Assembly (NCBI GenBank): GCA_964637655.1
Contig: CAZWUZ010000025.1
Span: 1 to 21,860 of the forward strand
Origin: CAZWUZ01 sp964637655 [NCBI: uncultured bacterium]
Lineage (GTDB): Bacteria > DAOPZR01
Direction: 5' to 3'
Length of the DNA: 21,860 nucleotides
The notes below the pieces were generated by a model that worked only from the letters and a program-made list of their open reading frames with translations, was not told where the DNA came from and did not search any database. Positions 15,708-21,860 of the stretch are shown piece by piece; position 1 is the first letter of the stretch; each line of letters starts with the position of its first letter. Position numbers and translations under genes: made by a program.

Positions 15708-16166
15708 ATGAGCAGAAACCTGCATACGGTTGCCGCGGCGGAAGCAGTGCAGCGGCTCCCCTCGCGCGAACTGACGTTGGGTGACATCGTGTTCCTGCAG
15801 TCCGGCGACAAGGTGCCGGCCGATGTGCGGCTGCTCGAGGTCAGGAACCTGCAGGTGGACGAATCCGCCCTCACGGGCGAGGCCGCGCCGGTGGAACAAA
15901 ATATCGCGCCCCCGCCGGCGGAGACGGTACTGGCCGACCGCACCTGCATGGCGTATGGCGGGTCGCTGGTCACCTACGGCCAGGCGCGGGTCATGGTCAT
16001 CGCCATCGGTGACGCGACCGAGAACGGGCGCATCGCACAGATGGTGCAGGACGCCCCGGAACTGGAAACCGTCCTGACGCTGCGCGGCGGCAACACCGAT
16101 TTCGCCACCATGGGGACGATGTTCGGGTTTGCCGCGATGATGTTCCTCGACGTGGCATTAGGATGA
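15708..16166 (+). CDS. P-type ATPase actuator-domain fragment with a ZIP-like C-terminal tail
   Basis: 152 residues. Residues 17-115 match the actuator (A) domain of P2-type cation ATPases: RELTLGDIVFLQSGDKVPADVR split over 20-41, and VDESALTGEAAPVE with the dephosphorylation motif TGE (56-58). The phosphorylation (DKTGT) and nucleotide domains and the flanking membrane helices are absent. Homology to ATPases stops near residue 124. The last about 25 residues, including GFAAMMFLDVALG, form one hydrophobic helix resembling the C-terminus of some ZIP transporters. It is most simply a deletion remnant or chimera; a small regulator made from an A domain is an alternative. The ATG at 15708 is preferred over 15696 because GGAG (15698-15701) precedes it. 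A promoter and an intact SD suggest it is still expressed. Confidence 0.7.
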   Translation: MSRNLHTVAAAEAVQRLPSRELTLGDIVFLQSGDKVPADVRLLEVRNLQVDESALTGEAAPVEQNIAPPPAETVLADRTCMAYGGSLVTYGQARVMVIAIGDATENGRIAQMVQDAPELETVLTLRGGNTDFATMGTMFGFAAMMFLDVALG

Positions 16167-16188
16167 AGCGGATGCCGGGAAGGCGGGC

Positions 16189-16770
16189 ATGAAGCGCAGG
16201 GGCTGCATCGCGCTGCTGCTGGTCGCAGTGGCCCTGCTGCTCGCGGTCATACTGTACGGCAAGCACGCGTGTATCTGGCTCCTGTACCGCCCGCCGCTCG
16301 GTGAGGGCAGCCGCACACAGGATATCGTTCCTGCCGATCCTGCCGCGCCCGATTGGATATGCCATACCCATTACACGATCAATGCACTGCCGCGGCGGAC
16401 GAGCATACGTCTCGAACGCTCGGGGAGGATAGAGGTGATCCGCCAGCGGCGCAATCTGCGCGCAGGGTATCTGGCTGACCCCGGGAACACGGAGCCTGAA
16501 TGGCTGGACGAAACGCGAACGGACACGTTGCCGGCAGAGGTGGCGGCGGCAGTTATCGACGACCTATTCGCCATCGGTCTTGCCGATTATGCTGCGGGCT
16601 ACAGTGAAGCCGATGCCGAGGACGGGGGCGGAGACATCGTTGCCTGGAAGGAAGGGGCCCGGGCCGGAACCTTCACGGCGAGGAATATTCAGTTGCGCGG
16701 CGTCAGTTATATCCGGTCGCGACTTGCGGCGGCGGCGCAGGCGGCGGGCCTCGACCCGTCGCCGGCATAG
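16189..16770 (+). CDS. Unknown membrane-anchored protein
   Basis: 193 residues, family not recognised. One N-terminal hydrophobic segment (about 6-23, after MKRRG) should act as a signal anchor or uncleaved signal, leaving a soluble domain outside the cytoplasm. That domain has IRLERSGRIEVI (73-84) followed by TLPAEVAAAVIDDLF, faintly like DUF6438-type domains, but this is weak. It sits 22 bp after the ATPase fragment and 3 bp before nhaA, so it is probably co-transcribed. A nine-codon frame (16163-16192) links the upstream stop and this start by ATGA overlaps. SD-like GGGAAGG precedes the ATG. Confidence 0.7.
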   Translation: MKRRGCIALLLVAVALLLAVILYGKHACIWLLYRPPLGEGSRTQDIVPADPAAPDWICHTHYTINALPRRTSIRLERSGRIEVIRQRRNLRAGYLADPGNTEPEWLDETRTDTLPAEVAAAVIDDLFAIGLADYAAGYSEADAEDGGGDIVAWKEGARAGTFTARNIQLRGVSYIRSRLAAAAQAAGLDPSPA

Positions 16771-16773
16771 GGA

Positions 16774-18036
16774 ATGATGACGATGCCGGTACGCAGCCAT
16801 GGCACGCTGGCGCGCCTTGTGCATCACGAGGCGGCACCCGGGGTGCTGCTCGTGCTGGCGGCGCTGCTGGCGATGTTCTGCGCCAACACCCCGCTGGCGG
16901 ACTACTACCACCTGCTGCTGAACACGCCCGCGTCGGTTACCGTCGGCGGTGTGGGGATCACCAAGCCGCTGCTGCTGTGGATCAACGACGGGCTGATGGC
17001 GGTCTTTTTCTTTGCGGTCGGACTTGAACTGAAACGCGAATTTCTGCACGGTGATTTGCGCGACCGGCGCGCGGTGCTGCTGCCGGGGATGGCTGCCCTC
17101 GGGGGCATGTTCATGCCCGCGGTCATCTACGTGCTCATCAACGCGGGCGACGCGACGGCGCTGCGCGGCTGGGCCATCCCCGCGGCGACGGATATCGCCT
17201 TCGCGGTCGGCGTGCTCGCGCTGCTGGGCAAGCGCGTCCCGCACTCGCTGCGCATCTTCCTGCTCTCGCTGGCCATCCTCGACGACCTCGGGGCGGTCAT
17301 CATCATCGCGCTCTTCTATACCGCCGACCTGTCAACGTTGTCGCTCGCTATCGCTGGCATCTGCCTCGTGCTGCTCGCCGCGCTCAACTACGCGGGGACA
17401 CGCCGGGTCGGGCTCTACCTGCTGGTTGGCGCCATCATGTGGGTCTCGGTGCTCAAGTCGGGGGTGCATGCGACACTGGCGGGCGTGGCGCTCGCGCTCT
17501 TCATCCCGCACGTGCCCGACCCGCTGCACGCGGCGGTGTCGGAGAAGCGGCGGCGCGCGGCGCGGCACGGAGAGGAGGAGACGCACCATGAACGGCGGCA
17601 GGTGCTGACCGTGGCGCGGCGCCTCGAAATGACCCTGCACCCGTGGGTGGCCTTTCTCATCATGCCGGTCTTCGCCTTCGCCAATGCGGGCGTCGACTTG
17701 CGCGGCCTGACTGCCGCCGACCTGCTGGCGCCCGTGCCGCTCGGCATTGCGCTCGGCCTGTTTCTCGGCAAGCAGTATGGCGTTTTCCTCATGGCGTGGC
17801 TGACCATCCGCCTCGGCGGCGCCACGCTTCCGGCCGGCGCCACCTGGCGGCAACTCTACGGGGTGAGCGTGCTCTGCGGCATCGGCTTCACCATGTCGCT
17901 CTTTATCGCTTCGCTCGCCTTCGAATCGGCCGGCGGCACCTATGCCGCGACCGACCGTCTCGGCATCCTCGCCGGCACGATGCTCTCGGCACTACTTGGC
18001 TATGTGTTGTTGCGCCGAGGTCAGGCGGTACGATGA
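16774..18036 (+). CDS. nhaA: Na+/H+ antiporter NhaA
   Basis: 420 residues, somewhat longer than the E. coli protein. Key features are visible: WINDGLMAVFFFAVGLELKR (69-88), ATDIAF with D140 (matching E. coli D133), the essential D170-D171 in AILDDLGAV (D163/D164), H232 in VHATLAG and K333 in LGKQYG. An expanded, highly charged cytoplasmic loop (about 254-285, many Arg, Glu and His) is unusual. It exchanges 2 H+ for 1 Na+ across the inner membrane for sodium and pH homeostasis. The start is ambiguous: ATG codons lie at 16774, 16777 and 16783, and the weak SD AGGGA (16769-16773) best fits 16783. Its stop overlaps the next gene by 4 bp. Confidence 0.95.
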   Translation: MMTMPVRSHGTLARLVHHEAAPGVLLVLAALLAMFCANTPLADYYHLLLNTPASVTVGGVGITKPLLLWINDGLMAVFFFAVGLELKREFLHGDLRDRRAVLLPGMAALGGMFMPAVIYVLINAGDATALRGWAIPAATDIAFAVGVLALLGKRVPHSLRIFLLSLAILDDLGAVIIIALFYTADLSTLSLAIAGICLVLLAALNYAGTRRVGLYLLVGAIMWVSVLKSGVHATLAGVALALFIPHVPDPLHAAVSEKRRRAARHGEEETHHERRQVLTVARRLEMTLHPWVAFLIMPVFAFANAGVDLRGLTAADLLAPVPLGIALGLFLGKQYGVFLMAWLTIRLGGATLPAGATWRQLYGVSVLCGIGFTMSLFIASLAFESAGGTYAATDRLGILAGTMLSALLGYVLLRRGQAVR

Positions 18037-19556
18037 TACGACTCCCGGCTGGTAAGCCGGTGACGGTGAGGGTAACGTGTGACTGGACGGAAGTGTTCCG
18101 GAATGAAGCGAAAGCACTCCGCGCCACGGCAGTGCTGCCGGAGTTTCTAACGCGACAGCGCTGGTATGCAGGACGTGGACGGTGCTTGCGCTCATTGCGC
18201 ATCAAGGAGATCAATACACTGCGAGCGGTCGCTACAGATGTACGAGTCCTGCTGGTTACCGCACGGTACGCGTCAGGCAAGCCTGCCCACTATCAGGTGC
18301 CGCTGGCATATTGTCGGGGCGAGCGTGGCCGGCGACTGGCTGTGCGCTATCCGCACGCAGTGCTTTGCCGCATATGTTTGGCGACCGGTGACGGGGTTAT
18401 TCTTGACGCGGTCTATCTGCCCGCATTCCGACGCGCGCTTCTCGTCGCGTGTGGCGGTCACGCTGCCGGCAGCGGTCGTGTACTCACGGCGCAACAAAGT
18501 AATACCGCGTTGTTGTTCAGTCGCCGATACTTCCTGAAACTATACCGCCGTGTCGAGGTCGGAGTGCATCCGGAAGCGGAACTGGGGAATATTTTCGCGC
18601 TGCAGCAATTTGCCGGTGTGCCGCATCTGCGCGGGGTGCTCAACTGGCATTGCGGTCGGGGTGTGATGACTCTCGCGCTGCTACAGGACGCGGTGTCATT
18701 TCGTCGGGACGCCTGGCAGCAGACGGTAGCTGCACTTGCCGCCTTTAACCGGAAAGTTGTGCATCGTTCGGCCGCTACCGCGACACCTGCGGCCGTGCGT
18801 GCGCTGTGTGGCAAACGGTATTTCCGACAGGTGGCCGCGCTGGGAACTGCGACGGCAGCACTGCATCGCGCGCTGGCAGCAGGCAGCGCCCCGGAGTTTG
18901 TTCCGGTGCTCCTGACGCGCAGCGACCGGCGACGTGAAGTGGCGATACTGTGTGAAAACGTGCGACTGACATTGCGGCAGTTGCGTGTGGCGATACCCGG
19001 CCTGCCGCAGGCACAACAGCAAGCGGCACGGCAGGTGCTGACTCATCGCCGAATGCTGCTCAAAGAGGCCAGAGCACTGGCGGCGGTGCGGACGGGCGGG
19101 CGACGGCTGCGCCTGCACGGCGATTATCATCTCGGGCAGGTGCTGGTCACGGCGCAAGGACCGGTTGTTGCTGATTGGGAAGGAGCGACGGCACTACCGC
19201 TGGCAGATCGCCGCAGTAAGCAGTCACCGCTGCGCGACGCGGCGGGCATAGTGCGTTCCTTTGACTATGTCTGCGCCTACGTGTGGCAGGTTGCGGCGCG
19301 GCACTTTCATGCGGCAAACCGCGTACGACTCTGGATGGAACTCTGGCGTGATGTATCGACTGCCGAGTTCCTTGCCGCCTATCGTGCGGCTGCTGGCAGC
19401 GCGCTGCCGCCGTTGATGGAACAGGAGCGGATGCTGCGTGCCTACCTGCTGGAAAAGGCGCTGTACGAGGTGCGCTACGAATTGCACTACCGACCGGACT
19501 GGCTGGCGGTGCCGCTGAACTACCTGACGAAGCGAAGCGGCGTTGACCCGGAATAA
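18033..19556 (+). CDS. Maltokinase-like (Pep2/TreS C-terminal-type) aminoglycoside-phosphotransferase-fold kinase
   Basis: 507 residues. An N-terminal cap has LPEFLTRQRWYAGRGR (35-50), the typical opening of maltokinases and of the kinase half of TreS fusions. The catalytic loop is HGDYHLGQVL (362-371) and the metal-binding motif is D381-WEG, followed by RRSKQSPLRDAAGIVRSFDY and a C-terminal LLEKALYEVRYELHYRP. The expected reaction is ATP-dependent phosphorylation of maltose to maltose 1-phosphate in the cytoplasm, feeding GlgE-type alpha-glucan synthesis. No treS, glgE or glgB is in the window, so substrate is inferred from family only. The ATG overlaps the nhaA stop (ATGA); the longer open frame back to 17643 lies inside nhaA and is rejected. 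Codon use looks less extreme than in nhaA. Confidence 0.85.
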   Translation: MIRLPAGKPVTVRVTCDWTEVFRNEAKALRATAVLPEFLTRQRWYAGRGRCLRSLRIKEINTLRAVATDVRVLLVTARYASGKPAHYQVPLAYCRGERGRRLAVRYPHAVLCRICLATGDGVILDAVYLPAFRRALLVACGGHAAGSGRVLTAQQSNTALLFSRRYFLKLYRRVEVGVHPEAELGNIFALQQFAGVPHLRGVLNWHCGRGVMTLALLQDAVSFRRDAWQQTVAALAAFNRKVVHRSAATATPAAVRALCGKRYFRQVAALGTATAALHRALAAGSAPEFVPVLLTRSDRRREVAILCENVRLTLRQLRVAIPGLPQAQQQAARQVLTHRRMLLKEARALAAVRTGGRRLRLHGDYHLGQVLVTAQGPVVADWEGATALPLADRRSKQSPLRDAAGIVRSFDYVCAYVWQVAARHFHAANRVRLWMELWRDVSTAEFLAAYRAAAGSALPPLMEQERMLRAYLLEKALYEVRYELHYRPDWLAVPLNYLTKRSGVDPE

Positions 19557-19565
19557 ACTCGACGT

Positions 19566-19594
19566 TTGACAGTAAATGCTTGAATCGCTACACT
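19566..19594 (+). promoter_or_regulatory. Sigma-70 promoter for the unknown membrane protein gene
   Basis: TTGACA (19566-19571), a 17-bp spacer and TACACT (19589-19594), with a start near 19601, 14 nt before the ATG and immediately ahead of the SD GAGGG (19603-19607). Confidence 0.75.
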
Positions 19595-19614
19595 GAACTC
19601 ACGAGGGAACGAAC

Positions 19615-20250
19615 ATGAAACCTGGCAAGCAGAGCAAGACTCCGGATGGTGCACGAAACCTGCCTGATGACAGCCATCGGTTCGAAGAATATCGCACCCT
19701 GCGTGCTGAAATAGCCAACAACTCAACTGTTGTTGCGCAGGTGTTCAGCATAACGTTTCCTGCTGCGGCCGCATTGATTGGCTACGGCATAGACAAGGAA
19801 AACTGGCTCGTCTTGCTTTCTCCCTATGCGATTTTGCTCCCGTCGCTGTGGTTTGTTTCCTCACAGGTTGAATCAACCGTCAGAATCTCCACCTACATCC
19901 GGTTGTTCATCGAATCCCGGTGCGCCGGTTTGCGCTGGGAACACCGGTTGTTGCAGGTGCGCAATCGCGCGCAGATGCATGTTTCTGACAGAAGCTACAT
20001 CAAGTCGATAACCGGATTGTATGGAGGAGTCTGTGCGGTTTGCACGGCACTGTCTGGCGCATACTATTCGCAGATGCTTCACCGGGTGCCGTTTACTGAA
20101 GCGGGCCGGATGGGCTATGATGCTGTCTGGGTAACTATCAACGCTACCGTATTGGGCCTTGCTTACTTGGTGCTGAAAGGCGCTGCCAATGCACTCAGCT
20201 CAAAACGCTTCGCCGAATATGAAAAACAATGGCAACAGACGACACAATGA
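19615..20250 (+). CDS. Unknown four-helix membrane protein
   Basis: 211 residues, no family recognised with confidence. After a polar N-terminus there are two hydrophobic segments (about 43-60 and 64-82), a cytoplasmic stretch with RISTYIRLFIESRCAGLRWE (89-108), then two more hydrophobic segments (about 133-151 and 170-189) and a polar tail. This layout, two hairpins around a conserved-looking helical middle, resembles small membrane proteins found with defence or stress modules, but nothing here proves that. It has its own near-consensus promoter and an SD at good spacing. Its base composition is clearly less G+C-rich than the flanking antiporter gene, suggesting later acquisition. Confidence 0.75.
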   Translation: MKPGKQSKTPDGARNLPDDSHRFEEYRTLRAEIANNSTVVAQVFSITFPAAAALIGYGIDKENWLVLLSPYAILLPSLWFVSSQVESTVRISTYIRLFIESRCAGLRWEHRLLQVRNRAQMHVSDRSYIKSITGLYGGVCAVCTALSGAYYSQMLHRVPFTEAGRMGYDAVWVTINATVLGLAYLVLKGAANALSSKRFAEYEKQWQQTTQ

Positions 20251-20307
20251 AATCGCGCCGGACCTAGATAGCCCTCCGGTGTTGACGGAACAGGAGCAGA
20301 AGCGCGC

Positions 20308-21501
20308 ATGAGCGGAGATCCGCTGCTGCTGCTGCTGCTGGCCAGCGCGCTGGTGGTGGTTTCCTACCTGTTCGATGCGCTCGCCCGCGTCAGCCGCGTC
20401 CCCTCGGTGCTGTTGCTGCTCGGGCTGGGGGTCGGGCTGCGCCTCGCCGCTGATGCCGCCGGTGTGCCGGTGCCGCTCCCCGCCCCGCTCATCATCATCC
20501 TCGGCACCCTCGGGCTGATTCTGATCGTGCTTGAGGGCGCGCTGGAACTGTCAGTGGTGAAGGAGAAGCTGCCGCTTATCCGCCGCGCGGGGGGCGCGGC
20601 GCTGCTGGTGCTCGTCCTGACCGCGCTGGCGCTGGCGCTGCTGCTGGTGGCGGCGCTTGACGTGCCGCTGCGTACCGCGCTGCTCAACGCGCTTCCCTTC
20701 GCCGTGATCAGCAGCGCTATTGCCATCCCCGGCAGCAGCGGGTTCGACCCGGCCAAGCGCGAGTTCATCGTCTACGAGTCGACCTTTTCCGACATCCTCG
20801 GCATCATGCTCTTCACCGCGTTGCTCCCCTCGCCGTTTTCCGGGTCGGTCGCCTGGCAGGCGGGCAATCTGCTCGGGGTGGTGGTCCTCGCGGCGGTCGG
20901 CTCGCTGTTGCTCATGCTGATGGTCGAGAAAATCACCACGCACATCAAGTTTTTCCTGATTCTCGCGGTGCTGACCGGGGTCTACGTCATCGCCAAGCAG
21001 CTGCATCTTTCCGCCCTGCTGCTGGTGCTGGTCTTCGGGCTGCTGCTCAACAACAGCCAGGCCTTCAGCCGTTTTCCGCTGCGCGGACTGATCAACGTGA
21101 AACACCTGCGCCATGAGGTGCGCCAGTTCCGCGTTATCGTGCTCGAGAGCGCCTTCCTCGTGCGCACCTTTTTCTTTGTCGCTTTCGGGTTTTACCTCGA
21201 ACTTGGCGGACTGCTGCGCCGCGAGGTTATCGGCATGGCGGTGGCCATCACCGGGATCATCGTGCTGGCCCGCTACCTGCACCTGCGCCACGTGGCGCGC
21301 TGCCCGCTGCTGCCGGAACTGTTCATCGCCCCGCGCGGGCTGATTACCGTGCTGCTGTTCCTGCAGATCCCCGCCGCCCATCGCCTGCCGCTGCTGCCGC
21401 AGGAGACGGTGTTCCTGGTGGTCGCGTTCAGCGGACTGCTGATGCTGAGCGGCACGCTGGCCTGGAAAAAACCGGTGGAACTGCCGGACGACCTGCTGTG
21501 A
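20308..21501 (+). CDS. Cation:proton antiporter (CPA superfamily, NhaP-like)
   Basis: 397 residues, almost entirely hydrophobic with about 11-13 membrane helices. Family features include SSAIAIPGSSGF (135-146), ESTFSDILGIMLF (157-169) where D162 aligns with the functional Asp of the ND motif of NhaP-type exchangers, RTFFFVAFGF (286-295) and APRGL (341-345). It should exchange Na+ or K+ for H+ across the inner membrane. The N-terminus is coded by six consecutive CTG codons (Leu 6-11). SD AGGAG (20292-20296) lies 11 nt before the ATG. The 57 bp upstream hold no convincing promoter, so it may be read through from the gene before it. Ion specificity cannot be read from sequence. Confidence 0.88.
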   Translation: MSGDPLLLLLLASALVVVSYLFDALARVSRVPSVLLLLGLGVGLRLAADAAGVPVPLPAPLIIILGTLGLILIVLEGALELSVVKEKLPLIRRAGGAALLVLVLTALALALLLVAALDVPLRTALLNALPFAVISSAIAIPGSSGFDPAKREFIVYESTFSDILGIMLFTALLPSPFSGSVAWQAGNLLGVVVLAAVGSLLLMLMVEKITTHIKFFLILAVLTGVYVIAKQLHLSALLLVLVFGLLLNNSQAFSRFPLRGLINVKHLRHEVRQFRVIVLESAFLVRTFFFVAFGFYLELGGLLRREVIGMAVAITGIIVLARYLHLRHVARCPLLPELFIAPRGLITVLLFLQIPAAHRLPLLPQETVFLVVAFSGLLMLSGTLAWKKPVELPDDLL

Positions 21502-21506
21502 ACCGC

Positions 21507-21644
21507 TCAGGTGACCGCGTCGGTGATCTGGTCGTTGACTGACGTGGGAAACGCGCCGCCGCTGACCGCGTCGAGGCCGCTGGCCGGCAGGGTGCTGACG
21601 GCGGATTCCGCCGCCGGTGTGACGGATGTGGTTTTGGGCTGCAT
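21507..21644 (-). CDS. 45-residue peptide: RebB-like N-terminus with a double-glycine-like motif
   Basis: On the minus strand an ATG at 21644 follows GGAGGT (complement of 21651-21656) by 6 nt, downstream of a good promoter. The peptide has a polar N-terminus (MQPKTTSVTPAAES), then TLPASGLDAVSGG (18-30), then AFPTSVNDQITDAVT (31-45). The end strongly recalls the opening of RebB 'killing trait' proteins (R-body related; VNxQITDAVTQ...), which normally continue for 40 or more residues; here a TGA stops it. Independently, L19, L24, V27, G29 and G30 fit the -12, -7, -4, -2, -1 positions of double-glycine leader peptides. The stop lies 5 bp from the convergent antiporter stop, so the gene may have been truncated at that boundary. 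It could be a remnant or a functional short peptide. Confidence 0.7.
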   Translation of the reverse strand: MQPKTTSVTPAAESAVSTLPASGLDAVSGGAFPTSVNDQITDAVT

Positions 21645-21664
21645 AACTGCACCTCCAGCATGAT

Positions 21665-21693
21665 ACTGTAGCCGCCGGCAGGCCGGCTGTCAA
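21665..21693 (-). promoter_or_regulatory. Sigma-70 promoter for the 45-residue peptide gene
   Basis: On the minus strand TTGACA (21688-21693), a 17-bp spacer and TACAGT (21665-21670). The start is predicted near 21658, giving a very short leader just long enough to hold the SD. Confidence 0.7.
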
Positions 21694-21731
21694 GCCGCAG
21701 CGGGCCGGACACCGGCGCGGGGGGCCGGCAC

Positions 21732-21860
21732 TTGTTTTTTACCGCAAAGTGTGCTATTAGTTGGGTGAGAGGCAGCACCCCGCGGCCTGGCTGCGGGGAC
21801 TAAGCGGGCGGCCGGCACAAACGATGCCTGCTGCAGCCGCGACAACCGGGGTGCCGTGCG
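21732..21860 (+). other. Right-end non-coding stretch with possible outward promoter and hairpin
   Basis: TTGTTT (21732-21737) and TATTAG (21755-21760) are 17 bp apart and could form a weak plus-strand promoter. A stem CCCCGC (21778-21783) with GCGGGG (21793-21798) follows. An ATG at 21824 is open to the window end but has no SD, so no gene is called. Confidence 0.3.

Noticed and set aside
17643-18032. N-terminal extension of the maltokinase-like frame
   Set aside because: This part lies within nhaA in another frame and shows no kinase homology; the ATG at 18033 begins the homologous region.
20324-20341. Run of six CTG codons as a phase-variable tract
   Set aside because: Trinucleotide slippage would only change Leu number in the first membrane helix; no evidence of on/off switching.
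20551-21693. 380-codon minus-strand frame opposite the antiporter
   Set aside because: Gln/Arg/His-rich shadow of a hydrophobic coding strand; its apparent start lies in the promoter of the 45-residue peptide, which is in a different frame.

Overview
The window is visibly G+C-rich bacterial DNA, densely coded, with ordinary Shine-Dalgarno sites and several promoters of the TTGACA-17 bp-TAxxxT type. A very large modular surface protein ends in a FlgD/T9SS-like C-terminal domain and is followed by a PorV/PorQ-type outer-membrane protein. This indicates a Gram-negative from a lineage using this secretion style (FCB group, Elusimicrobiota-like or a related candidate phylum). A flavodiiron protein, a rubrerythrin and a hemerythrin-tailed chemoreceptor suggest an anaerobe or microaerophile. 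The taxon cannot be settled from the sequence alone.

Layout. (1) 1-7990, + strand: the 3' part of the giant beta-helix/Fn3/Ig-like protein, a 112-bp spacer with tandem inverted repeats, then the PorV-like protein. (2) 8062-12006, - strand: a DUF202 membrane protein, a chemoreceptor with a C-terminal hemerythrin domain, and a flavodiiron protein. (3) 12006-12137: a symmetric divergent promoter with a near-consensus Fur box. (4) 12137-13883, + strand: a Fur-family regulator overlapping a divergent PTPS/QueD-family enzyme with an ExxxHGH motif, a strong terminator, then rubrerythrin. (5) 14149-14641: an overlapping DUF4160/DUF2442 pair. (6) 14711-19556: a ZIP metal transporter, then a run made of a P-type ATPase actuator-domain fragment, an unknown anchored protein, NhaA and a maltokinase-like kinase. 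(7) 19615-21501: an unknown multi-spanning membrane protein and a CPA-type cation/proton antiporter. (8) 21507-21644, - strand: a 45-aa peptide gene with its own promoter and strong SD, resembling the start of RebB 'killing trait' proteins and also carrying a double-glycine-like motif.

Regions 2-4 read as an oxygen and iron response island: sensing (chemoreceptor with hemerythrin), oxygen reduction (flavodiiron protein), peroxide reduction (rubrerythrin) and iron-dependent control (Fur and Fur box). Regions 6-7 are mostly metal, sodium and proton transport. No tRNA, rRNA, CRISPR array, insertion sequence or integrase was seen.
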